Shown here one piece after another: positions 1-5,637 of a DNA stretch of 6,452 nucleotides. Source of the stretch: Pseudomonadota bacterium (GTDB taxonomy: Bacteria > Bdellovibrionota > JAFGOL01). The DNA lies in the NCBI GenBank assembly GCA_026390535.1, contig JAPLFT010000259.1, forward strand, positions 1 through 6,452, in the 5' to 3' direction. The notes beneath the pieces are model-generated. The model was given only the letters and a program-made list of their open reading frames with translations. It ran no database searches and was not told the origin of the DNA. Made by a program: the position numbers and the translations under genes. The number at the start of each line of letters is the position of its first letter. The stretch's first letter is position 1.

Positions 1-8
1 GTCTTAAA

Positions 9-1136
9 ATGTATCGTCTAGTGTGTATAAGCGGGCAAAGTACCGCCAGATCTATAATTTTAAAAGAGGGCGATAATGTTATCGGCAGGTTTGATAACAG
101 CGATGTAAAAATCTCATCCAATGGTGTTTCTAAAAAGCATGCAGCGATAATAGTAAAAGGCGAGACGATATATATTACGGATCTTGGCTCCAGAAACGGG
201 ACATTTGTAAACGGTGTTATGGTCAAAAGAAAGGATCTTAATATCGGAGATAAGATCGCGATCCATGACCATATATTTCAACTTGTGAAGGGTGATATTA
301 AAATAGCCGAACTTTCAAAACTTCCCGGTATGGAGTTTAAATCTCAGGACGACGATATAGATGAATACCAGGGAAGCCCAAGAATGTATGCTCCCGGTAT
401 CAAGGGGGATGTAGATCATTTTCTTGATACGACCATAATGCCTTTTTTTGAAGCTATTACAAAAAAATATTCTGTCTCATCAATTATCACGGCGGTCTTA
501 GTATCAACAATAGTGATCATCACTCTTATTATAACAATACCCATTGTTCAATTCGATAGACTGGTGCTGGATCAGGAAACGGCACAGCGGGCAATTTATC
601 TTGCAAATATTCTTGCCCAGCAGAACAAGGATACTGTAAGTCTTCAAAGCCAGGAATCACCGTCTGTAAAAGCCATAGAAGATCAACCCGGTGTTGAGTA
701 TGCCTGGGTAACAGATGCTACCGGAAGAGTCCTTGCCGCTTCTGAAGGAGCTGGAGATCAACTTCCCGGACCTGTTATGGAGAGAATCAAGGAAATAATC
801 GAAGGTAAAATAAGGGATTATAAAAGTATTACAAAAGTAGGAGCGGATGTTTATCCTATAGGAGCTGGAAGATATATAGTAACATCACCTATAAAAGTAT
901 ATTCGGAAGAAAAAGGCGAAACGGCTTATATGGGTTTTGCTGCTATTGACTTTTCTACCAAGGCCGTAAAACATACATTGGCCGGAGCATGGCAAAGGAT
1001 CTTGGTGGGAATGGCCATCGCGTGTTTTATCGGATTACTGATATCGCTTTTCTTTTCTAAACTATTTAATCTTCCATTCATAAGAATTTACGATGAGGTT
1101 TTCTTTCGGATCCAGACAGGGGATGGACCTTGTTGA
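9..1136 (+). CDS. FHA-domain transmembrane sensor protein, N-terminal part (probably frameshifted)
   Basis: Probable inner-membrane signalling protein. Residues 1-95 form a complete FHA domain, the phosphothreonine-binding fold, with G26-R27, S41-x-x-H44, N63-G64-T65 and N68-G69 all present. An acidic linker leads to a membrane helix at about 159-180. About 150 residues then lie outside the cytoplasm; Y231-AWVTDATGRVLAAS-245 resembles the ligand-pocket strands of Cache/PAS-like sensors. A second membrane helix is at about 331-349. The frame ends soon after in an unlikely tail (FRIQTGDGPC), while the next frame carries on with a helix and PAS domain, so the gene probably continues through a one-base frameshift near 1119-1122. 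The ATG at 9 follows a TAA at 5-7 that may end an upstream gene, so the operon may start earlier. FHA is certain; the Cache label is a motif-level inference and the ligand is unknown. Confidence 0.85.
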   Translation: MYRLVCISGQSTARSIILKEGDNVIGRFDNSDVKISSNGVSKKHAAIIVKGETIYITDLGSRNGTFVNGVMVKRKDLNIGDKIAIHDHIFQLVKGDIKIAELSKLPGMEFKSQDDDIDEYQGSPRMYAPGIKGDVDHFLDTTIMPFFEAITKKYSVSSIITAVLVSTIVIITLIITIPIVQFDRLVLDQETAQRAIYLANILAQQNKDTVSLQSQESPSVKAIEDQPGVEYAWVTDATGRVLAASEGAGDQLPGPVMERIKEIIEGKIRDYKSITKVGADVYPIGAGRYIVTSPIKVYSEEKGETAYMGFAAIDFSTKAVKHTLAGAWQRILVGMAIACFIGLLISLFFSKLFNLPFIRIYDEVFFRIQTGDGPC

Positions 1137-1560
1137 ACTCGTAAATATATTACTGCGTAAATCCAGAAGGGTGTCTGCAAGATCAATGGGTGGAGTAGAT
1201 TCCCTTCATGAATCTCATGGCGGTGATTTTGCGACTATATTTGACTCGGTAGGAAGATCCATAAAAATACCATTCTTTGTTTTGGACAGTTCCAATTCCA
1301 TAGTAGCTGCAAATTCGGCTTTTTCAAATATATCAACCTATAGAGTGGGAGACTGGCACGGTGTTCCCATAGTAGATGCCATAAGAGAACAAAAGATACT
1401 GGGTGTAATATTAAACCTTATTTCCCGTTATGATTCGATGGGACAGGACCTGAGTGAAGAAGTTTTGGTTAATGACAAAATACACAGAATTAGTGTTAGC
1501 GGTATAAAAAACGACAGAGGAGAATTCAGTCATCACTGCATAAGTATTGAGGTAGTTTAG
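1093..1560 (+). CDS. PAS-domain segment, probable C-terminal half of the upstream FHA sensor
   Basis: Read alone this is 155 residues: a helical stretch (about 11-30, including ELVNILLRKSRR) followed by a PAS-like domain from about residue 49 to the end. The opening IPFFVLDSSNSIVAANSAF is typical of the first PAS strands, and the last strand (HHCISIEVV) closes the fold. No kinase or cyclase domain follows. The frame overlaps the upstream gene by 44 bases, and neither ATG 1093 nor ATG 1123 has a properly spaced ribosome site. The helix at the start is what one expects directly after the second membrane segment of the upstream protein. Deleting one G from GGGG at 1119-1122 fuses the two into an FHA-TM-sensor-TM-PAS protein of about 516 residues. 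Alternatives are a real separate gene or programmed frameshifting. The next gene begins 7 bases after this stop. Confidence 0.7.
   Translation: MRFSFGSRQGMDLVELVNILLRKSRRVSARSMGGVDSLHESHGGDFATIFDSVGRSIKIPFFVLDSSNSIVAANSAFSNISTYRVGDWHGVPIVDAIREQKILGVILNLISRYDSMGQDLSEEVLVNDKIHRISVSGIKNDRGEFSHHCISIEVV
1119..1122 (+). other. Candidate frameshift site (GGGG run)
   Basis: This four-G run lies in the 44-base overlap of the two preceding reading frames. Removing one G changes the reading to T-G-M-D-L-V-E-L-V-N, joining the membrane-sensor frame to the PAS frame. The exact base cannot be fixed from one sequence. It could be an assembly error, a natural mutation or, less likely, a recoding site; a run of four is short for phase variation. 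Confidence 0.5.
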
Positions 1561-1567
1561 TTGAATC

Positions 1568-2551
1568 ATGAGTAAGGAATCCAGACTTGAAATACTTAAA
1601 GGCAACGATGCCGGTGCCCAGTTCAGGATATCCGGAGCCAGAGTTCTTTTTGGCAGAGCTTCCGATTGTGATGTTGTAATAACGGATTCCTCCGTTTCAA
1701 GAAATCATGCGGAATTAATAAAAGCCGAGGGTGGATATCTTGTTAAAGATCTTAAGTCCAGTAACGGTGTTTTTGTTAATGGGAAAAAAATACAGGAACA
1801 ATACCTGGTATCGGGTGATGTGTTTACAATGGGTAACCATGCATACAGGTATATAGAAGTTGAATCAGTTGCCATGTATACACCTCAGTCAGGGATAGAT
1901 GGCACAGTTCCTGGAATATCCGTATCCTCTTCCGGTGAAATAGTCGTGCCGGGGCATACATCATCCGGTGGTGCAAATAAGAAAAGGTTACTCTTTTACG
2001 GAGGTGTAGGATTTATAATCTTTATTATTTTGCTGGTGCTTGTTATGGGAAGTGGAGAAGACAAGAATAAGAAAAATGCCGAATCACAGAAAACTAATTC
2101 ACAGGAACCCGCCGTAAATCCGGAAACAGCTGTTTCTGACATGGAAAAAGCGGAACCGCAGGAACCGACTTATGCTACCAAGATTCCCGATGATATGAAG
2201 GAATTTTTTGATCGGGCCAATGAATATTACTTTGAGGGAAAGAGAGAATTAAGAATGGAAAACTATGCAAGAGCTCTTGAATCTTTTAAAAAAGCTGTTA
2301 CGTTTTATCCAAACCATGCAAAGGCTGCATTTTATATAAAAAAGTTAAATGAGATGATAAAAGAGGAAAGCGAAAAACAAATGCGGATAGGTAAAAAAAT
2401 GATGTCACAATATAGGTATGATGATGCTATCAGAGGTTTTAACGAAGTTATGAACCTTAATGCCAGAGATCCGAGCTCACAGCTTTTTAAAGAGGCTGAA
2501 AAGCTTAAAGGCATTTCTGAAAAAAGAAAAGGAATGGTTACAGACGAATGA
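1568..2551 (+). CDS. FHA-TM-TPR membrane protein
   Basis: A 327-residue single-pass membrane protein. Residues 5-98 are a canonical FHA domain (G29-R30, S44-R-N-H47, S65-N66-G67, N71-G72), expected to bind phosphothreonine on a cytoplasmic partner. A Gly/Ser-rich linker leads to K138-K139-R140 and a membrane helix at about 141-160, so the C-terminal half should be periplasmic by the positive-inside rule. That half has a Gln/Glu/Pro-rich spacer (about 165-205) and at least two TPR-like helix pairs (about 220-252 and 270-305), for example YARALESFKKAVTFYPNH. TPRs act as protein-docking scaffolds; the partner is unknown. GAGG at 1549-1552 lies 15 bases before the ATG, so translation probably depends on coupling to the gene ending at 1560. 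The stop overlaps the next start as ATGA. The architecture matches the C-terminal part of the next protein, suggesting duplication or paired function. Confidence 0.88.
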   Translation: MSKESRLEILKGNDAGAQFRISGARVLFGRASDCDVVITDSSVSRNHAELIKAEGGYLVKDLKSSNGVFVNGKKIQEQYLVSGDVFTMGNHAYRYIEVESVAMYTPQSGIDGTVPGISVSSSGEIVVPGHTSSGGANKKRLLFYGGVGFIIFIILLVLVMGSGEDKNKKNAESQKTNSQEPAVNPETAVSDMEKAEPQEPTYATKIPDDMKEFFDRANEYYFEGKRELRMENYARALESFKKAVTFYPNHAKAAFYIKKLNEMIKEESEKQMRIGKKMMSQYRYDDAIRGFNEVMNLNARDPSSQLFKEAEKLKGISEKRKGMVTDE

Positions 2552-4755
2552 AAATTCAAATTTTGAAAGAAGGGAAACTAATAAAAGAGTATAACATCGT
2601 AAAAGATTCCTTTAACCTGGGACGTTCTGACGAATGTGATATCGTCGTATTGGAAGACGGTATTGCAAGAAAGCATATAGAATTTAAGAAATCAGGTAAA
2701 AAATCTTTTTCTTTTGTTAAAAAAAGTAAATTTGGCCTTTTATCAAAAGATGGAGAAACTGTAACTCAGGTGACAATATCTGCCGGAGAGAATATAGAAG
2801 TAGGCGACATTACACTCTCTTTTGTTAAAGGTCAGGATATAGAGGAAAAGCCCATAGTTCAGGAAGAGCAGGATAATTTAGAACAAGCTGATGTTGAAGA
2901 AAAAAAAGAAAAAATTCCGGAGAAAGAAAAAGCCAACAATGATTTTGACTTTTTTACCATGAGTGGAAATCAGGAAATACCCGACGTAAAAAAGAAAGAA
3001 GAAGAAAGGGAAAAAGAGAAAGAAAAGGAAAAATCCAAACTTGTAAAAAAAGAAGAAACAAAAAAAGAAACCAAATCGGAATTAAAAAAAGAAGAAGTTC
3101 CGACTGCTCATGGGCAGCCTGCCGTAGAGATTCTGTCTAAACAAGACGCGGGTGAGGCCACAATTGTAGGGTCCACTTACCTTTTGTATCAGCTGATAGC
3201 CATAAGCGGCCCATACAAGGATAAAGTCTTTAGTCTGGAAAAAGATGTAGTAATAATAGGCCGGGCAAAAAACATAGATATAGTTCTTATAGACGACTTG
3301 GTTTCAAGAGAACATACCAGGCTTTATAAACAGGGTGTCGATTATTATCTTATAGATCTTAACAGCTCAAACGGTACAAAAGTAAATGGTAAAAAAATCT
3401 TAGAGCCGGTTATTTTGGGCAGCGGAGATATAATAGAGATAGGCTCTTCTACTCTCAGGTTTATGGTTATCAATCCCCAGGCTCAGAATGCACATGGTGT
3501 TGATGCCGGACTCGAGGACGTTCATGGCGGAAAGGCAGTTATAGAAAAAGTTGCACCTATTAAGAGTGAGGGAGAAATAAGGAAAATAGAAAAATCATTC
3601 GGTTACAAGGGAGAACAGCCTGCAAAAAAGAAAAAACTCATTCCTATAGCCATAGGGATTTTTATCGTAATTATCGTCATAGTATTTATGTTGCCAAGTT
3701 CTAAAAAAGAACAACCTAAAAAACCGGAAATACAGACTCAACAGATTCCTCCAGAGGAAAAAAAGGAAGAAATTCCTGAAGTCCAGTGTACGGAGCAGGG
3801 AAGTTTTTGCCAGCTGCCTCCGGGGGTACAAAAACAGCTTCTTGCAGAGTACGACGTTGGAGTAAAGCTTTTTAAAAATTTCCAATTTGAACTTGCAGAG
3901 GACAGGGCACAACAAATACTCTCAAAAGTCCCGGACTGGTCAAAGGCAAAAGAGCTTTTGGAACTTGCAGGAACTGAAAAAGAAAAGCTTTTACAGCAAA
4001 AAAGGGAAGAGGAAGACGTTCAGGTGAAAAAGATGCTGGAAGCAAAGCTTGCAAAGCTGGTCAGAGAAGCACAGGAACTTATGCGTCAGGAAAAATATGA
4101 CAAGGTAAAAGAAGTGGTATCAAAAATATTCGAAATAGATCCCAACAATCAGGAGGCAAAAAAGTTTATTGATAAAATAGAAGAAATTAATGCACAAAGA
4201 GAAAAACTTGCGCAGAAAAGAGCCGAATTCATTGCCGCATTATCAAAATATAAGAATTCCTTTAGCGAGGGTAAAAAGTTTTACGATAGAAAAGAATACA
4301 TGAAGGCTATAGAAACATTTCAGAGGTGTCTTGCTCTTCCGATGCTTGACAGTGGTGATGCAAAAAACGTGAGAGAAGATTGTAAAAAATTGTTGGATGA
4401 TTCAAACAAATTACTCAGAGAATCGATAACACCGGAATTGACGGTTGCGGAAGAATTATTTACGAGCGGACAGTTTAGAGAGGCTATTGCGTCGTACCAA
4501 CGGGTTTTAAAAATAGATTATAAAAACAAGACTGCAAAGACCAGGATAGAAGAGGCAAAAAGATCTATTGATGACGATGCAAGAGAGAGCTACTCAAGGG
4601 CCGCTATAGCGGAAAGTGTTTCTGATTTTAAAAATGCATGCCTGCTTTATTACAAGGTCGTTCAAATTGCTATTCCCGGCTCAAAATACTATACCGACGC
4701 TCTGTCCAAGACCAAGAAACTCTGTAATAAGGACAGGAGCGGGGATCTTAACTAA
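2548..4755 (+). CDS. Double-FHA, TM, TPR-like scaffold protein
   Basis: A 735-residue single-pass membrane protein. FHA1 (about 1-95) keeps G25-R26 and H43, but the usual Ser is A40 and no Asn-Gly loop is visible, so it probably does not bind phosphothreonine. Residues 99-185 are a Lys/Glu-rich, low-complexity linker. FHA2 (about 212-308) is canonical: G238-R239, S253-R-E-H256, N275-G276-T277, N280-G281. After KKKK comes a membrane helix at about 364-382. The remaining 350 residues should be periplasmic: a Pro/Glu/Gln spacer, C414 and C421 in CTEQGSFC, then several TPR-like helix pairs (about 430-475, 500-540, 570-615, 640-675, 685-730), for example EAIASYQRVLKIDYKNK. Six periplasmic cysteines (414, 421, 594, 612, 698, 726) could form three disulfides. 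Translation is coupled to the previous gene through ATGA at 2548-2551. Likely role: a scaffold spanning the membrane between cytoplasmic signalling and a periplasmic machine; the machine is inferred from the adjacent pilin operon. Confidence 0.88.
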   Translation: MKIQILKEGKLIKEYNIVKDSFNLGRSDECDIVVLEDGIARKHIEFKKSGKKSFSFVKKSKFGLLSKDGETVTQVTISAGENIEVGDITLSFVKGQDIEEKPIVQEEQDNLEQADVEEKKEKIPEKEKANNDFDFFTMSGNQEIPDVKKKEEEREKEKEKEKSKLVKKEETKKETKSELKKEEVPTAHGQPAVEILSKQDAGEATIVGSTYLLYQLIAISGPYKDKVFSLEKDVVIIGRAKNIDIVLIDDLVSREHTRLYKQGVDYYLIDLNSSNGTKVNGKKILEPVILGSGDIIEIGSSTLRFMVINPQAQNAHGVDAGLEDVHGGKAVIEKVAPIKSEGEIRKIEKSFGYKGEQPAKKKKLIPIAIGIFIVIIVIVFMLPSSKKEQPKKPEIQTQQIPPEEKKEEIPEVQCTEQGSFCQLPPGVQKQLLAEYDVGVKLFKNFQFELAEDRAQQILSKVPDWSKAKELLELAGTEKEKLLQQKREEEDVQVKKMLEAKLAKLVREAQELMRQEKYDKVKEVVSKIFEIDPNNQEAKKFIDKIEEINAQREKLAQKRAEFIAALSKYKNSFSEGKKFYDRKEYMKAIETFQRCLALPMLDSGDAKNVREDCKKLLDDSNKLLRESITPELTVAEELFTSGQFREAIASYQRVLKIDYKNKTAKTRIEEAKRSIDDDARESYSRAAIAESVSDFKNACLLYYKVVQIAIPGSKYYTDALSKTKKLCNKDRSGDLN

Positions 4756-4768
4756 CCGATGCAAACGA

Positions 4769-4797
4769 TTGACAAATTATTTTTGATTTGTTATAAT
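4769..4797 (+). promoter_or_regulatory. Consensus sigma-70 promoter with extended -10
   Basis: TTGACA at 4769-4774 and TATAAT at 4792-4797 are both perfect, separated by the optimal 17 bases. TG at 4789-4790 adds an extended -10. Transcription should start near 4804, leaving an untranslated leader of about 33 bases before the pilin ATG. An inverted repeat, ACAAAT at 4772-4777 and ATTTGT at 4786-4791, lies in the spacer and could be an operator, but in such AT-rich DNA it may be chance. No convincing terminator is seen between the previous stop at 4755 and this promoter, so read-through from the FHA genes is possible. Confidence 0.9.
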
Positions 4798-4822
4798 TAC
4801 TGTTAAAATATGCAATCAATTT

Positions 4823-4829
4823 AAGGAGG
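4823..4829 (+). promoter_or_regulatory. Perfect ribosome binding site of the major pilin
   Basis: AAGGAGG matches the anti-Shine-Dalgarno core exactly and ends 8 bases before ATG 4838. It is the only strong ribosome site in the prepilin operon. Together with the consensus promoter it points to very high expression of the first pilin. Confidence 0.9.
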
Positions 4830-4837
4830 GGGAGCAT

Positions 4838-5035
4838 ATGAGATTTTTTAACAAACGTGGTCAGAGCGCTACAGAGTATATGCTTGTTCTTGGGCTCATG
4901 GTCGCATTGATCTTTATTGTTTACGGTGTATTTAAAGAGAAGTTCAAAGGCGTTGTAGAAAAAGCTATGAGTGTAGTTACAGAAGGTATAACAAAAGTAA
5001 GCGGCGGTGGTGGTGGCGGTTCTACTCCCAACTAA
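4838..5035 (+). CDS. Class III signal peptide / Flp-like major pilin
   Basis: A 65-residue prepilin. The leader MRFFNKRG (1-8) is short and basic and is followed by Q9-S-A-T-E13-Y14, the class III / Flp-type processing site: a membrane prepilin peptidase would cut between G8 and Q9, leaving Glu at mature position 5. The hydrophobic helix (about 14-32) is the part that packs into the pilus core, followed by an amphipathic helix (about 33-54). The mature protein would be 57 residues, typical for Flp pilins. It ends in six glycines (56-61) and STPN, probably flexible and surface exposed. Its own consensus promoter and ribosome site, and first place in the operon, suggest it is the abundant structural subunit. 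Class III (archaellin/EppA-like) and Flp (TadV-processed) families cannot be separated from this sequence alone. Confidence 0.88.
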   Translation: MRFFNKRGQSATEYMLVLGLMVALIFIVYGVFKEKFKGVVEKAMSVVTEGITKVSGGGGGGSTPN

Positions 5036-5043
5036 AATTTTAG
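5032..5043 (+). repeat. 12-base perfect palindrome over the major pilin stop codon
   Basis: CTAAAATTTTAG reads the same on both strands and contains the TAA stop (5033-5035) of the first pilin gene. It ends two bases before the GTG proposed as the next start. It has little hairpin potential in RNA and may be chance in AT-rich sequence, or a protein-binding site. Confidence 0.5.
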
Positions 5044-5045
5044 CC

Positions 5046-5249
5046 GTGATTTTATCTAAAAATAAAAAAGCAGGACAAGTTACGGTAGAGTATATTCTTC
5101 TGCTTGTAGTTATTTCCGTTATATTCGTTAAAGTAATGCACCATGTGCAGGAAGTGTTCTATGGTCAGGGCGGCCAGATGGGTGCGATAGAACTCTTTAT
5201 GAAATACCAGGTCTCCGATAAACTCTCCACGCCACAGGGCTGGCTCTGA
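5046..5249 (+). CDS. Second small Flp-like/class III prepilin
   Basis: A 67-residue prepilin when started at GTG 5046. This start gives a ten-residue basic leader, MILSKNKKAG, then the cleavage site G10^Q11-V-T-V-E15-Y16 and a hydrophobic helix (about 16-31). The open frame extends upstream to GTG 5007, but that would add a hydrophobic, non-basic extension read across the glycine codons of the previous gene, so 5046 is preferred. No ribosome site is visible; the start lies 10 bases after the previous stop, so coupled and weaker translation is likely. The mature part would be 57 residues, the same as the first pilin, but it lacks the glycine tail and has an amphipathic, Gln/Gly-containing C-terminus (FYGQGGQMGAIELFMKYQ). 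Probably a minor pilin or a second subunit. Confidence 0.78.
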   Translation: MILSKNKKAGQVTVEYILLLVVISVIFVKVMHHVQEVFYGQGGQMGAIELFMKYQVSDKLSTPQGWL

Positions 5250-5259
5250 CGATATCGTC
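5248..5259 (+). repeat. 12-base perfect palindrome at the second pilin stop codon
   Basis: GACGATATCGTC is a perfect palindrome beginning inside the TGA stop (5247-5249), followed by TTTAT. As RNA it could form only a four-pair stem with an ATAT loop, too weak for a convincing terminator. A DNA-binding site or chance is more likely. Confidence 0.5.
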
Positions 5260-5281
5260 TTTATACTTGTCGTCTAACTGG

Positions 5282-5302
5282 TAGTGATTTATACTATCAC
5301 TA
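5282..5302 (+). repeat. Inverted repeat at the third prepilin start
   Basis: TAGTGAT at 5282-5288 and ATCACTA at 5296-5302 are exact reverse complements around a seven-base loop, TTATACT. The second arm ends on the A of the likely ATG at 5302. In RNA the seven-pair hairpin could partly hide the start codon. With no ribosome site nearby, it may tune translation of the next gene; this is inference. Confidence 0.5.
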
Positions 5303-5637
5303 TGGGGTATATCGGGTCCAAGTTACGTCTAAAAAAGAAAGGCCAGGCTGTGGTAGAAACACTGCTTCTTATAGCATTGTTGGTGCCTCTTCTTACCTAT
5401 TCTGTCGAGACTATAAGAAGTAAATTAGGCGGAGCATTGACCGGTTTTCTAACAAATGAACTCAGAACACAGATAAGATATGGATATTCATATCAGGAAA
5501 TGCAAACGGTAGTCGGTGGATACAATACAAGCGCATTACCGAACATAGACGGAACTATGCCTATAACTATGCAATCTGGACAACAAGGCGCCGTATTACA
5601 TCCTGTTCAAAGGGTTGAGCCCGGCTGGGTGCAGTGA
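5302..5637 (+). CDS. Class III-type minor prepilin
   Basis: A 111-residue prepilin from ATG 5302. The leader MGYIGSKLRLKKKG is followed by G14^Q15-A-V-V-E19-T20 and a hydrophobic helix (about 20-40). The mature domain of about 97 residues has a helix extension (ETIRSKLGGALTGFLTNELRTQIRYGYS) and a Gly/Gln/Pro-rich tail, with no cysteines. GTG 5284 is an alternative start that adds six residues (MIYTIT); it lies inside the inverted repeat and has no better ribosome site, so ATG is preferred. The gap after the previous gene is 52 bases and contains two palindromic sequences but no clear promoter. The stop overlaps a possible next start as GTGA (5634-5637). The Thr after Glu is shared with the last gene in the window and fits TadE-like or minor pilin families; the function is inferred from the signal and context. 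Confidence 0.78.
   Translation: MGYIGSKLRLKKKGQAVVETLLLIALLVPLLTYSVETIRSKLGGALTGFLTNELRTQIRYGYSYQEMQTVVGGYNTSALPNIDGTMPITMQSGQQGAVLHPVQRVEPGWVQ

Noticed and set aside
2875..3100. A-rich repeats in the double-FHA gene as a repeat array
   Set aside because: They are Lys and Glu codons of a low-complexity linker without regular repeat units; no CRISPR-like spacing exists anywhere in the window.
3595..4054. Minus-strand frames opposite the double-FHA gene
   Set aside because: These are reverse-strand shadows of the Lys/Glu-rich and TPR coding sequence (Phe/Leu-rich translations), with no ribosome sites or recognisable domains. Other minus-strand frames at 1411-1605, 2332-2559, 5567-5773 and 5909-6112 were rejected for the same reason.
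5007..5045. Longer start (GTG 5007) for the second pilin
   Set aside because: It would overlap the glycine codons of the first pilin and add a hydrophobic extension; GTG 5046 gives a typical ten-residue basic leader.
5248..5264. Rho-independent terminator after the second pilin
   Set aside because: The stem is only four pairs with an ATAT loop and is followed by only three Ts in a row.
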